Of a stretch of DNA of 64,000 nucleotides, positions 25,505-35,124 are shown in pieces (positions within the stretch are counted from its first letter, which is position 1; each line of letters starts with the position of its first letter). The position numbers and the translations under genes are program-made. Origin of the DNA: Anaerolineae bacterium (GTDB lineage Bacteria; Chloroflexota; Anaerolineae; Promineifilales; Promineifilaceae); contig JAHDWL010000003.1 of assembly GCA_023384355.1 (NCBI GenBank), positions 62,001-126,000 on the forward strand, in the 5' to 3' direction. The notes under the pieces are model-generated. The model was not told where the DNA came from, did no database searches, and was given only the letters and a program-made list of their open reading frames with translations.

Positions 25505-26785
25505 TTAAACTTCGCCGAGAGAAACCATCTTCTTGTCAAATGCAGGAAGGCAAAAAGCCCTTGCCCCCTCTTGTTGAACCTCTTGATATAGCGCCGATAA
25601 ATCCTTGCCGACTTTAGACCAGCTATGATTTGTCACAACATAAGCCCGGCCGGCCCGCGCGATCGCCTCTCTTTTGTGATCAGATTCCAACAGGGAAATG
25701 ACAGCCGACGCAAACGCTTGATCACTGTCTTCAACCAGCAAATCAATTCCCGGCGAGGCCATTAACCCTCCGAGCGCCGCCGAGGTCGTAATCACCGCAG
25801 TGCCACACGCCATCGCCTCCAGGATTTTGTTCTGGATTCCTGCGCTATAGACGATCGGCGCGACAGCTAGAGTAGCCCTTGCCAGATGTGGTTGAATATC
25901 CGGCACCGCTCCTGTGACTGTTATCCTTGGATCAGCTCCCAAGGCAAGCACCGCCGGAGCAGGGTCCTGGCCGACAATCGTCAGGCGCACGTCAGACCTG
26001 ACAGACCACACCAGCGGCATCACATCACGCACAAGACTTACAGCCATCGTTACATTAGCGTGATAGCTCATCTTGCCACTCAGGATGAGTGTCGCCGGCT
26101 CCCTGGTGACGGAAGGATCAGGTTGAAAGGCGACCAAATCCACGCCATTCGGGAGAACATGGATTGGGCTGGGGATTCTTCCGCGGCCGACGGCCAGATC
26201 AGACAAGGCATCGCGGTCAACCGGCGATGTAGTCAGCACCCTGTCAAACCCGGATACCAGACGGCTTTCGTATTGCTCTGTTCGCGGCAATTCAAACCGT
26301 GTCACCATGCGGTTAAACCGCGCTGAACTTTGCCGCGACGCTTGACGAAACAAGTGGCTGATGCAGTCAACGCTATCCCAAACGATTGGCGTTGTTGCGC
26401 CAATTCCATCAACAACCTTTTTGGCCAGCAAACCATACCGCGCCCCCCGCAGATGCTCCACATGAATCACGTCGAATGTTTCATCGCCCAACAAGGTTTG
26501 CAGGGTTTTCGCCAGGCCGGGATGCCAGCAATAGGCTGCCTGAAGCGGCTCACCGGTCGCCATTGCCTGCGCGATATTGACCAGTGGGCGGATGCGGCCG
26601 AGCGGAACGGCGATGACCCGCATTGCTCGAGATCGCAACGCAACCGCTTCTTCCAACTCTGTAGCATCACCTGCCACCGTGAGGACCGTCAGGCTATGCC
26701 CCTCGGCCGCAAGCGCACGAATCAAGTTAAATGGGCGGGTTCGAATGCGTGTCGGAAAGTATGGGACGATGAAGAGAATTCGCAT
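25505..26785 (-). CDS. GT4-family glycosyltransferase
   Basis: 426 residues of GT-B fold. It begins MRILFIVPYFPTRIRTRPFN, and the C-terminal half has the nucleotide-sugar-binding segment (NKILEAMACGTAVITTSAALGGL) that carries the E-x7-E type motif. No membrane segment; it acts on the cytoplasmic face. AGAGGA precedes the ATG. The donor and acceptor cannot be told. It is 13 bases downstream of a methyltransferase gene, in the glycan locus. Confidence 0.9.
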   Translation of the reverse strand: MRILFIVPYFPTRIRTRPFNLIRALAAEGHSLTVLTVAGDATELEEAVALRSRAMRVIAVPLGRIRPLVNIAQAMATGEPLQAAYCWHPGLAKTLQTLLGDETFDVIHVEHLRGARYGLLAKKVVDGIGATTPIVWDSVDCISHLFRQASRQSSARFNRMVTRFELPRTEQYESRLVSGFDRVLTTSPVDRDALSDLAVGRGRIPSPIHVLPNGVDLVAFQPDPSVTREPATLILSGKMSYHANVTMAVSLVRDVMPLVWSVRSDVRLTIVGQDPAPAVLALGADPRITVTGAVPDIQPHLARATLAVAPIVYSAGIQNKILEAMACGTAVITTSAALGGLMASPGIDLLVEDSDQAFASAVISLLESDHKREAIARAGRAYVVTNHSWSKVGKDLSALYQEVQQEGARAFCLPAFDKKMVSLGEV

Positions 26786-26798
26786 TGTCCTCTATGCC

Positions 26799-27725
26799 CT
26801 ATAAAGGTTTACGGCCAATAATCGCAACGATATCACCCAGGTTCAGACCGAACTGTTTTTGCCAAATTGGCGTCCCCTGTAGCAGGTTTGTCATTCCGTT
26901 TATGACTCCCTGTGGCATCGTGCGGCCGCCCCAGGTTGAAACGAAATGGCGCACGCTCATTTTTCTTGTAGGGGAGTAAATCTCTACAACCTCCAGATCG
27001 TATTTTCGGAAGATAAGGTCCAGAGTTGAGGGAGAAAAGAAATTCAGGTGATCGGCAACAAAATGTCGATGGCGTTTACCCAATAACGACACGCTCCAGG
27101 TGTCAATATTCGGAACCTCGATTAGCAAAACCCCTCCCGGCTTAAGAGCCTTCTGCAAACGAGACAAATCACCTGCTGGATCAGGTAGATGCTCGAATAC
27201 CTGAAATGAGGTTATAACGTCGAAGAAATCGTCCTGATATGTCCCATCGCGAAGGATATCCGTCAATACCTCGGCTCCGGCCTTGGCCCTTGAATACAGG
27301 GCATGCCCAGGAAGAGGTTCCAGCCCGTATGGAGTCCAGCCGCGTGCCTTGGCCGCATCCAGAAAAAAACCCCAACCGCATCCGAAATCCAACAGGCGCC
27401 CAGGGGGCGGGCAATACCGGGCAATTCGTTCGAGGGCATCAACAGCGTTCGCTTGTAAAGCCGGCGCTTCAGCCAGTTTTGCCGTTAGCTCTGTTTCCTC
27501 CCAACAATCCGCCAAATCGTCGAGGTCCCGGCTACATCGCAGGCGATCTTCAACCTGCCTCGCGGATAATTCATCGATAATACTGCGGTTATTTTCGACC
27601 GATTGAACAAAAATAAATCCACAATGATCACAACGTACAATCCGGCCTGGCGATCTCAACGGATAATAAAGCGGCTGGAACGCAGCATTGTCGCAGATGA
27701 TGCAAGAATTTATCTCACGAGACAT
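26799..27725 (-). CDS. Zinc-ribbon SAM-dependent methyltransferase
   Basis: 308 residues. The N-terminus has four cysteines (CIIC at 9-12 and CDHC at 34-37) that may bind zinc. The SAM motif LLDFGCGWGFF lies near residue 112, and the rest follows the class I fold with DVITSFQVFEHLPDP. It is like the methyltransferases found in sugar-modifying loci, which often alkylate nucleotide-sugars or a lipid-linked glycan. Substrate unknown. Confidence 0.87.
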   Translation of the reverse strand: MSREINSCIICDNAAFQPLYYPLRSPGRIVRCDHCGFIFVQSVENNRSIIDELSARQVEDRLRCSRDLDDLADCWEETELTAKLAEAPALQANAVDALERIARYCPPPGRLLDFGCGWGFFLDAAKARGWTPYGLEPLPGHALYSRAKAGAEVLTDILRDGTYQDDFFDVITSFQVFEHLPDPAGDLSRLQKALKPGGVLLIEVPNIDTWSVSLLGKRHRHFVADHLNFFSPSTLDLIFRKYDLEVVEIYSPTRKMSVRHFVSTWGGRTMPQGVINGMTNLLQGTPIWQKQFGLNLGDIVAIIGRKPL

Positions 27726-27784
27726 AGGCTTTCGATGACCAGTCTGTGGTTCCTCCCCAAAAAAGCGCGTTAAATCGCCGACGA

Positions 27785-29206
27785 TTATGGTGATGATCTT
27801 CGCAAGGCAAGTTGTCTATTATCCAGATACCCCCAGGCGACCGAACCGGCCAATCCAGCATATATCAGCATGATAGCATCCACCGGCAACCTGTAACGAA
27901 CCAATGCCCATGAGAGCAAATGGATCACCGTGTAAAACGAGACGAAGAGCAAGAGCAAGGATGCATTAGCCAGGGTTCTTCGACGAACTTTGCCATTCAT
28001 CAACGAGTAAATCAGCCCGACCAGTATCAATGGCAAAAAAAGCCCAAAGCTGCCGACGCGTGAGATGTTGCTGGCCATCCCCGATTCGGTCGACGGCCAA
28101 AACATGAAATAGACAGGGATGCGACTAAGAGAGAGCCTGATATAGCGCCACGGATCCGCGCTCACAAACTGCAAGCCACGCGCCATTAGCGCCTGTTCAA
28201 GCGCCGGTTCATCGAGGTGGCGTAGCTCAACCGGGATGAGATCCTCGTATGTGCCCAACTCCGGAGGCAGGATTGCCTCGAATCGGGTTCCGTACACGGG
28301 ATGATTCCCCCAGAAGAAAGCGTATCCGGCGTTGGTATTGAGCAAAACGAAACGGTCGAAACGGCTGAAGTTATAAAGGGTAAAAGGCAAGATCATAATG
28401 GTGACAATACCGATTGTTATCACTGACGGCCGCCATGGAGCATGATTGCTGCGAAAAAAAGCAGTCAGCCTGTGCGTTACTGCCAAAACCCCTCCCGACC
28501 GTGCAGTCGCTGATGAAAGATCGGTAAAACGGACCGTCCACAACCAGATGAGCAAAAGGGGGACGAGCAATAAAAACAATTGTCGCAGCAGGATGACAGA
28601 TCCAAGGGCCAGCCCAAGAGCGATAGTCAATCGTATCTCATGATTCGGCGAGACATTTCGCAATCGCAGCAGTAGATAGAGCGCCGCCATGATTGCCGTG
28701 ATATAGAACGGCTCGGTCATTAGCGTCGCCGCGTAGTAAATGAAGTAGATGTAAACCGCCGTGAACGCGGCCGCCATTAGGCCTGCTCGTTCACCAAATA
28801 CATGCCGCCCAAGCAAGTACGCCAGATAGGGTTGGAGAATGCCAACGGTGACGGCTTGAATGAGGCGGGCCACGAGGGGATTGGGACCGAAAAAGGCATA
28901 AACTGCCGCGAGGTAGAGGGTGTAAATAAAGCTCCAATGAGCGGTGGGCGCGCCGGCGGCCGTCATTGGCCACGAAGCCTGTTCAAACGAGAAACCCTGC
29001 CCGTCCAGAACTCGCAATGCCAGAGCGTGATACGAAACCTGATCGAAAGTGCCGGGGAGTACTTCGACTGTGTTACCAATATAGAATGCGGTGACGATCC
29101 GCACGAGGACACCTATCGCAAGAATAACAGGCAACAGGTATGGGCGAGTCCGAGAAGTGATCGGGGCCTCCGTTCGACTATCGATCAGTGTTCGCGTAGA
29201 TTCCAT
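27785..29206 (-). CDS. GT39/PMT-like integral membrane glycosyltransferase
   Basis: 473 residues with about 10-12 membrane helices. The first outside loop holds an acidic segment (VEVLPGTFDQVSYHALALRVLDG) typical of GT-C enzymes using lipid-linked sugars. Related proteins transfer a sugar from polyprenyl phosphate to lipid or protein outside the membrane. It partners well with the DPM1-like GT2 at 52565, which could make the donor, but that is inference. Ten bases separate it from the GT4 gene upstream. Confidence 0.85.
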   Translation of the reverse strand: MESTRTLIDSRTEAPITSRTRPYLLPVILAIGVLVRIVTAFYIGNTVEVLPGTFDQVSYHALALRVLDGQGFSFEQASWPMTAAGAPTAHWSFIYTLYLAAVYAFFGPNPLVARLIQAVTVGILQPYLAYLLGRHVFGERAGLMAAAFTAVYIYFIYYAATLMTEPFYITAIMAALYLLLRLRNVSPNHEIRLTIALGLALGSVILLRQLFLLLVPLLLIWLWTVRFTDLSSATARSGGVLAVTHRLTAFFRSNHAPWRPSVITIGIVTIMILPFTLYNFSRFDRFVLLNTNAGYAFFWGNHPVYGTRFEAILPPELGTYEDLIPVELRHLDEPALEQALMARGLQFVSADPWRYIRLSLSRIPVYFMFWPSTESGMASNISRVGSFGLFLPLILVGLIYSLMNGKVRRRTLANASLLLLFVSFYTVIHLLSWALVRYRLPVDAIMLIYAGLAGSVAWGYLDNRQLALRRSSP

Positions 29207-29216
29207 TTATAGCCGC

Positions 29217-30428
29217 CTAATGAATAACCCGGGACGGATAAATTGCGTCCCAAGACGAATACATCCGGCGCCAGTCATAATCGGCCGCAACTGCTTTTCG
29301 GCCACCGATCGCCAAAACCCGGCTGAGCTCCGGGCATGTAAGAACATCTCCTACGGCGGCCGCCAGTTGCTCCGGCTCGTCTGCGATGAGCAAGTTTTCG
29401 CCTTCATGATAGGCAATGCCCTCAGCACCGATGGTTGTCGAGACGACCGGCAAACCCCAGGCCCAGGCGTCGAGGATCTTCACACGCATCCCCCCACCGG
29501 CGTGCAGTGGCACGATAAACACGGCTGTCTCGCGCAAAAAGGGAACCGGATCATCAACGAAACCGGTGACATCAATCCCGTCCCGCGTCGCCAGATCGGC
29601 CGGAGGTGACTTTCCGATGACGGTCAGGACAGCATCGGGACAGGTAGCCCGAACGCGCGGCCAAACCTCCCGCGCAAACCAGACGATTCCGGCAGCGTTG
29701 GGCGGCCAGTGGAGGCCACCGAGGAAAGTAACCCGATGCGGCTGCTCGACCCGAGGCACGACGGATGTTTCCGACGGGTCGACACAGATGGGGATCACAT
29801 GGTTCACCGGACCGTCGGGGGCGTCAGTCGAACCGACCGCGGCACGATCTTCCTCGGTCACCCAGACGACCGCATCGAACCGGCGACAGGTTTCTACCTC
29901 ATAACGACGCATGATCCTCGCCTCGCGCCGCAAAATCATCCGCCGGATCTGGTTCTCGCCATTCTCAGCCAGTCGTTGAGGGATAAGGTAAACGGCGTTA
30001 TGCTGATCGAGCACGAGCCGGGGCCTTGTTGCGCCGACCGCCTCTCCCGCCGCCAGAGCGTAAGGCGCCATCCAGAGTTGGTCGGCATGGATCGCGTCGA
30101 ACTCTCCTGTCGCGGCCAACTCCTGCACTTTCGCGTACATCCCGTCTACATGATCCCGCGCGATCAGGAATGGCGCGCCGGAAATCAGGGAACGAATCAG
30201 ATGGCGGGCATCGCGAACCCGCGAACGAGTCAACGGGATCGCATGTACCGAGGAACAGAACGAACGTAAGTGATCCATATTCGCCCGCGTGTCGGTCTCC
30301 CGGCTGAAGGCCAGCAAGGTCACCGCGTGTCCAGCTTCGGCCAGATGTCGAAGGACGTAGTAGCTGCGAACCTTAGGCCCGGCATCAAGCGGGTAGGGGA
30401 CGAGTTGGGAGAGAAACAGGATGCGCAT
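29217..30428 (-). CDS. GT4-family glycosyltransferase
   Basis: 403 residues of GT-B fold. The N-terminus MRILFLSQLVPYPLDAGPKV and the C-terminal GGGMRVKILDAWAWGLPVVSTTIGAEG are close to those of the GT4 gene at 33856, so the two are paralogues. Cytoplasmic. Donor and acceptor unknown. Confidence 0.9.
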   Translation of the reverse strand: MRILFLSQLVPYPLDAGPKVRSYYVLRHLAEAGHAVTLLAFSRETDTRANMDHLRSFCSSVHAIPLTRSRVRDARHLIRSLISGAPFLIARDHVDGMYAKVQELAATGEFDAIHADQLWMAPYALAAGEAVGATRPRLVLDQHNAVYLIPQRLAENGENQIRRMILRREARIMRRYEVETCRRFDAVVWVTEEDRAAVGSTDAPDGPVNHVIPICVDPSETSVVPRVEQPHRVTFLGGLHWPPNAAGIVWFAREVWPRVRATCPDAVLTVIGKSPPADLATRDGIDVTGFVDDPVPFLRETAVFIVPLHAGGGMRVKILDAWAWGLPVVSTTIGAEGIAYHEGENLLIADEPEQLAAAVGDVLTCPELSRVLAIGGRKAVAADYDWRRMYSSWDAIYPSRVIH

Positions 30429-30538
30429 TAGCCCCGCAATCGAGTTGAAATATCAAAGAGTAAAACTAACTTTAGAGAATCCCGCTGTTCCAATTGCTCT
30501 TAACCCAGGACACGCGGCATCAGGCAATTCCTCCATAA

Positions 30539-31504
30539 TCACATCGCCGGAAGATCTTTCAATACCTGAAGATAACCCTTCGACATCGTTCTGGCGCGAT
30601 TTTTCTGTAGGCCATTTCCCTCAAATAACGCCCGAACCAACCACAATACGCAACGAATCAACACAGCCAGGATTATCGTTAGTTTCAATAGAAAAATGCC
30701 AAATCGATTACTGCCAGGTGATTCACGATAAAACCGGCAGTAACTGTGGTAAAGATGGGGAAGATTACGCGATGGTTGCTGACGCATGCTATGCTGGCCA
30801 TAGTGGACAACTGTCACAGTCGGCAACAGTACGAGACGCCACCCAGCTAACCGCGCCCTGCGACACCAATCGGTTTCCTCAAGAAACAGGAAGTATCCTT
30901 CGTCTAATGGACCGACAGCATCCCAGGCTTCTCGTGGAATAAGCATACATGCCCCCAAAAGATGATCGACCGAGCGCACTGAAGTTAACGGTTCGGATAT
31001 CAGTTCCGTGCGTCGAACAAACGGTAACCAAGGGAGCTTCCACAAATAGAAGGCATCAATAGCCGCTGTCATCAGGCCAGGATAGCCGTGCCAGCCAGAG
31101 CGCTGTGGGGAGCCGTCCGGATTGAGCAAACGAGGGCCTATTGCAGCGACATCCGGATTTTGTCCAGAAAACAAGACCATCTCGTCCAGTGCGCCGGGTG
31201 ATACCTCGGCATCAGGATTTAGCAGCAACAGATAGCGTCCGCGAGCTAATTTGGCCGCCTGGTTATTTGCAGCGGCAAACCCCATGTTCTCATTATTGAG
31301 AACCAATCTGGTCTGGGGAAATTTGGCACGAACCAACGCTACGCTCTCGTCTGTTGACGCATTGTCCACTACTATCGTTTCAACCTGAAGGTCTGTGACC
31401 TGCCGTATCGAGTTCAGACATCCCGTTAATCTCTCCTGGGCGTTCCAGTTAACAATGAGGACTGAAACATCGATTGACTGGTCATCCATCAAGATCGGCA
31501 CCAT
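30539..31504 (-). CDS. GT2-family glycosyltransferase (WbbL-like)
   Basis: 321 residues. DVSVLIVNWNAQERLTGCL is the nucleotide-sugar-binding N-terminus of rhamnosyltransferase-like GT2 enzymes; VVDNASTDESV and LLLNPDAEV carry the acidic residues. The C-terminal part has a membrane-associated helix (IFLLKLTIILAVLIRCVLWL). Sugar unknown, rhamnose or a similar deoxy-sugar possible. The start is either ATG 31504 or ATG 31489; no strong RBS is visible. A close paralogue is 31531-32463. Confidence 0.87.
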   Translation of the reverse strand: MVPILMDDQSIDVSVLIVNWNAQERLTGCLNSIRQVTDLQVETIVVDNASTDESVALVRAKFPQTRLVLNNENMGFAAANNQAAKLARGRYLLLLNPDAEVSPGALDEMVLFSGQNPDVAAIGPRLLNPDGSPQRSGWHGYPGLMTAAIDAFYLWKLPWLPFVRRTELISEPLTSVRSVDHLLGACMLIPREAWDAVGPLDEGYFLFLEETDWCRRARLAGWRLVLLPTVTVVHYGQHSMRQQPSRNLPHLYHSYCRFYRESPGSNRFGIFLLKLTIILAVLIRCVLWLVRALFEGNGLQKNRARTMSKGYLQVLKDLPAM

Positions 31505-31530
31505 ATCTGATCAAAGTAAATTTCCATCAC

Positions 31531-32463
31531 CTAAAGGCGCAGAATATCCGAACCCAAATGGTGAATCATCGATAAGTCGAGGCGGATTCTGACCTTGTTG
31601 GCCATGCGAGAAGCGGACGATAAAAACGGCAATGCCAACATTCGCACGCCAATCCTTGATACCGCCAGGAAGATTAAGACCATACTTAAACAGACGGCAG
31701 ACCGCAGACCATAGGCCAGTCTAAAAAAATGAACCTTGCTCCGGTATAATCGGCTATAACATTCGGTCGATTTCCTGTTCGTGCTCGCTCCCCCGATATG
31801 AATAATGTTGACATCCGGTAAATACCAGATTTGCCATCCTGCTCGCCTCATCCGCCAACACAAGTCGGTCTCTTCACTATAAAGCGCGTATGATTCATCG
31901 AGATGGCCGACCTGATCGATGGTCGAGCGCCGTACCATAATCGCAGCGCCGGCGACCCAATCCACCTGCTCGGCCATGCTTCCGGGTTTCGGACGCGGAC
32001 TGGGGGCGTTTGGGCCTATGGTCCAGCGGGCAATGCCGGTAAACAGGGACACTTCAGACCACAAGCTTGGGAATTGCGCAAACGAGCCTTGGAAACTTCC
32101 GTCCGGATTGAGTAATGTAGGGCCTGCTGCCCCAACCTGTGGATGCCTCTCAAGAAAATCAATCATGGCATCAATTGCACCGGGGGTAACGATCGCATCG
32201 CTGTTTAAAAGAAAGCAGTATTTACCCTTACTGGCACAAATCCCCTGATTATTACCCCCTGCATAGCCTTTATTCTCCACGCTTCGGATCAAGCGAACTT
32301 CTGGAAATCGAGACTCGATTGCCGTCACGCTCTCATCGGCCGAGGCGTTGTCAACAACGATTACCTCGTAGGCCACAGCTGGCGGATGGGCAAATACCGA
32401 CTTCAGACATTGTGTTGTCAACTCACAGGTGTTCCAATTAACGACGATGATAGACAGTAACAT
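31531..32463 (-). CDS. GT2-family glycosyltransferase (WbbL-like)
   Basis: 310 residues; MLLSIIVVNWNTCELTTQCL, VVDNASADESV and LLNSDAIVTPGA are the GT2 hallmarks. The C-terminus is hydrophobic and basic, probably membrane-bound. The start at 32463 lies one base after the stop of the upstream O-antigen-ligase-like gene; a GTG at 32514 would add 17 residues unlike the family. Pairs with the gene at 30539 as a recent duplication. Confidence 0.87.
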   Translation of the reverse strand: MLLSIIVVNWNTCELTTQCLKSVFAHPPAVAYEVIVVDNASADESVTAIESRFPEVRLIRSVENKGYAGGNNQGICASKGKYCFLLNSDAIVTPGAIDAMIDFLERHPQVGAAGPTLLNPDGSFQGSFAQFPSLWSEVSLFTGIARWTIGPNAPSPRPKPGSMAEQVDWVAGAAIMVRRSTIDQVGHLDESYALYSEETDLCWRMRRAGWQIWYLPDVNIIHIGGASTNRKSTECYSRLYRSKVHFFRLAYGLRSAVCLSMVLIFLAVSRIGVRMLALPFLSSASRMANKVRIRLDLSMIHHLGSDILRL

Positions 32464-32464
32464 G

Positions 32465-33859
32465 TCAGGTCGTCCCGGAGATACCTTGAGCTTTGTACAA
32501 GGACAACAATCCACCTAAAAACAGCCAAAACAAAACGCTGGCCCGCATGCCTTCCAGCCCGATGTTATAGACAAACGGCAGGAACCAGTCGCCCAATAGC
32601 CCACTGATCAGCGTCGCGATGAGACCCGCAATACACGCGGCAGCGTAACCTCGTCCAAAGCCATTCGGCAATCGCCTATAAAGCCGCCACCCCGCTCTCG
32701 CCAAACTGGCCGAAAACGCGACGAATAAAAATGTTCCGACAATCCCCACCTGGGCAATAAGATCGACCCAATTGTTATGCGAAGAAAATTTCACGCTCCA
32801 CGCCCCGCCCCAGCCCATGATGGTAGCTTGCTGAACATAAAAATAATAATTCGATGGCCCCAAACCCAGCAACGGGTTCGCCGAAGCGGTATCCAGGACA
32901 ATCTGCCAGGCTTGCCGCCGAGCCAACCAGCTTTCGTTGCTGGTAGCCAAAGTCCAGAAATGGTCGAACTCGAAGAAAAAAACCAGTGTCGCTATAAACA
33001 GAAAGGCCCATCCCCATCGTGGATACTTGAGCCATACCAGTAGCAGCAAGGCGACCAGAGGGGGCGCCCAGCCCGAAGCCCATTCGCCGTTTCTCATGAA
33101 GCCGAACAGCAACGTGACAGCAGCCACCGCCGCCAATAACAGACGAGTATGAATAGTCAGTGATGTATGAAAAAGAGCCAGACCTGCCGCCAGCGTTACC
33201 AGCCAAATCCAGAAAACGCTACCCATCGCCCCAATCGTCACAAACCGTGTGATGCTGCTGCGCATTGAAGGCACAAACTGAAGGACAACAATCGACGCAC
33301 CGATGAAAATGAACATATATACGAGGCGAGCCAGCCAACGCTCATCAAGCAGGTGAGCTGCCAATAGGAACGCAGCCGAAGAGACAAAGAAGACCATCAC
33401 GCCGCCAAGTTGCGCGGCAGTCCCGGCTCCGGGAATGTCGAACCATGACAGTCGGCCAACAATGAGAGCCAGAATGACGGTGATGTTCAACGCCAGCAGA
33501 AAATAGATGGAGGAGTGGCGATGTATGCGAATTGCCCTGTGCCTCAGGGCCATGGTAAGCAACCAGATCCCCGTCATGAGCGGCACCATCAAGATGACAG
33601 GGTTGAGACTGGTGCCTGTACCTGTGCCGACGCTCAGCGGAACCATCATTGCGGCAAATACAAGAGCCAGAACGCCCAATGCCGGCCGTCTCAGATAGAG
33701 AAGCAATCCCAACATCGCCGGCCCCAGGCTTAACAGGATAAGAGATAGCTTACCCGGCGGGTCCAGATATGCCAGCCCGGCACTGGCGAACAGGAGAGCC
33801 AGAATTATTGCCGGACGTATCCAGTTGACGGGTTGAATTGACGCCCTGGAATCCCTCAC
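32465..33859 (-). CDS. O-antigen ligase/polymerase family membrane protein
   Basis: 464 residues with about 12 membrane helices. The Wzy_C/O-antigen-ligase motif appears as NPLLGLGPSNYYFY followed by SSHNNWVDLIAQVGIVG in a large outside loop. It either polymerises repeat units or ligates the glycan to an acceptor. Its GTG start overlaps the stop of the GT4 gene upstream by four bases (GTGA). A second protein of the same superfamily, with a TPR tail, is at 49008. Confidence 0.87.
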   Translation of the reverse strand: MRDSRASIQPVNWIRPAIILALLFASAGLAYLDPPGKLSLILLSLGPAMLGLLLYLRRPALGVLALVFAAMMVPLSVGTGTGTSLNPVILMVPLMTGIWLLTMALRHRAIRIHRHSSIYFLLALNITVILALIVGRLSWFDIPGAGTAAQLGGVMVFFVSSAAFLLAAHLLDERWLARLVYMFIFIGASIVVLQFVPSMRSSITRFVTIGAMGSVFWIWLVTLAAGLALFHTSLTIHTRLLLAAVAAVTLLFGFMRNGEWASGWAPPLVALLLLVWLKYPRWGWAFLFIATLVFFFEFDHFWTLATSNESWLARRQAWQIVLDTASANPLLGLGPSNYYFYVQQATIMGWGGAWSVKFSSHNNWVDLIAQVGIVGTFLFVAFSASLARAGWRLYRRLPNGFGRGYAAACIAGLIATLISGLLGDWFLPFVYNIGLEGMRASVLFWLFLGGLLSLYKAQGISGTT

Positions 33860-35124
33860 GGCACTCTCCCGGCGGTTGTTCCTGGCAACGGCTGGACGTC
33901 CCTCGAGGTCGCCGCTAAAGGCTGGACCTCTGGCATTGTCACCGCACGATCAACAGCGACTTTTTCCACCAATTCAAGGAACTCCGGCAAAATGATGTTC
34001 CAATCGTACTGTCGGCGTATCAGATCGCAAGCGTTATTCACGAGATTTTGGCGCAGATCGAGATCGCGCAGCAGACGAAGGACGGCCGCCGCAAACGCTT
34101 CCGGTGTGTCGGCCAGCAGAATATCGCGCCCGTCGACTGCATCCAGCCCCTCGGCTCCTTTTGTAGTGGACACGACGGGCGTTCCCAGAGCCATCGCCTC
34201 TAGTATCTTCAGGCGCGTTCCACCCCCTTGCAGGATGGGCGCTATGCTAACGGCCGCCCCCGCTATCGCTGACTGAATATCCTCAATATAACCGGTAAGA
34301 GTGACGTTTTCGACAGAAGGGAGTACCTTCCCGGCATGGTCGCCGGTAATAATCAGCCGCGTGTTCGGAAGCTCTTGACGCACCAGCGGGAAGACCCGGC
34401 CGGTAAACCATTCCATCGCCTCATAATTAACATCGTAGGTGAATGCCCCGGCGAAGATCAACGTCTGCGGATTCCGGATGACAGTCCCAATCGGTCGATT
34501 CGCCAGGTCAACGCCGTTGGGGACGATCCTCACGGTTTCGAAGGTTGACGTGATTTGCTTAAGGATCGCCCGCTCACGCCCGGAGACAACGGTGACGGCA
34601 GCGAAACGGGGCAGCAACCCGCGGACATAAGCGCAGAGCTTGGCCCACATGAGGTGTTGTCGCAGGATTGTGTTCACCGAGCCGTTATTCGGAACCGGTG
34701 GCATGTAAATGCCCAGCTCAATCTCCTCGAGGACAGCCGGCACACTCTGGAAACAGGGCCAATACGCCGCCATCGTCAGTTGCGCGGCGACGACAACATC
34801 ATAGCGACCCGTTTCGATCTCCTGCGAGATCAGACCGGCCATTTCGACTGAATAGGTATCCACTATCGAACGCGGCCGCGAACTGAAGAAACCCAATCGG
34901 GAGCGAAGACTGGCCGGGTCAAAATCGCGCCACGGCACGAGATGGACGGCCGACAGAATCCGCCGCGCTGCAGTCAGCCCTTCGGGAGTTATCGGCCGCC
35001 GCTGGAAGCTGATCAGCGTCACATCGTGCCGCGCTGCCAGACTGCGCAACAAGGCGTGGATACGCAACTCCGAGCCATTGGCGGGAGGAAAGGGAAACCA
35101 GGGGGAAAGGAACAGAACCTTCAT
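33856..35124 (-). CDS. GT4-family glycosyltransferase
   Basis: 422 residues of GT-B fold; N-terminus MKVLFLSPWFPFPPANGSEL and C-terminal GGGTRLKILEAMALGTPVVSTTKGAEG. Overlaps its neighbours on both sides by four bases (ATGA at the start, GTGA at the end), so translation is coupled. A 25-residue tail rich in Pro and Thr follows the catalytic domain. Paralogue of 29217. Confidence 0.9.
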   Translation of the reverse strand: MKVLFLSPWFPFPPANGSELRIHALLRSLAARHDVTLISFQRRPITPEGLTAARRILSAVHLVPWRDFDPASLRSRLGFFSSRPRSIVDTYSVEMAGLISQEIETGRYDVVVAAQLTMAAYWPCFQSVPAVLEEIELGIYMPPVPNNGSVNTILRQHLMWAKLCAYVRGLLPRFAAVTVVSGRERAILKQITSTFETVRIVPNGVDLANRPIGTVIRNPQTLIFAGAFTYDVNYEAMEWFTGRVFPLVRQELPNTRLIITGDHAGKVLPSVENVTLTGYIEDIQSAIAGAAVSIAPILQGGGTRLKILEAMALGTPVVSTTKGAEGLDAVDGRDILLADTPEAFAAAVLRLLRDLDLRQNLVNNACDLIRRQYDWNIILPEFLELVEKVAVDRAVTMPEVQPLAATSRDVQPLPGTTAGRVP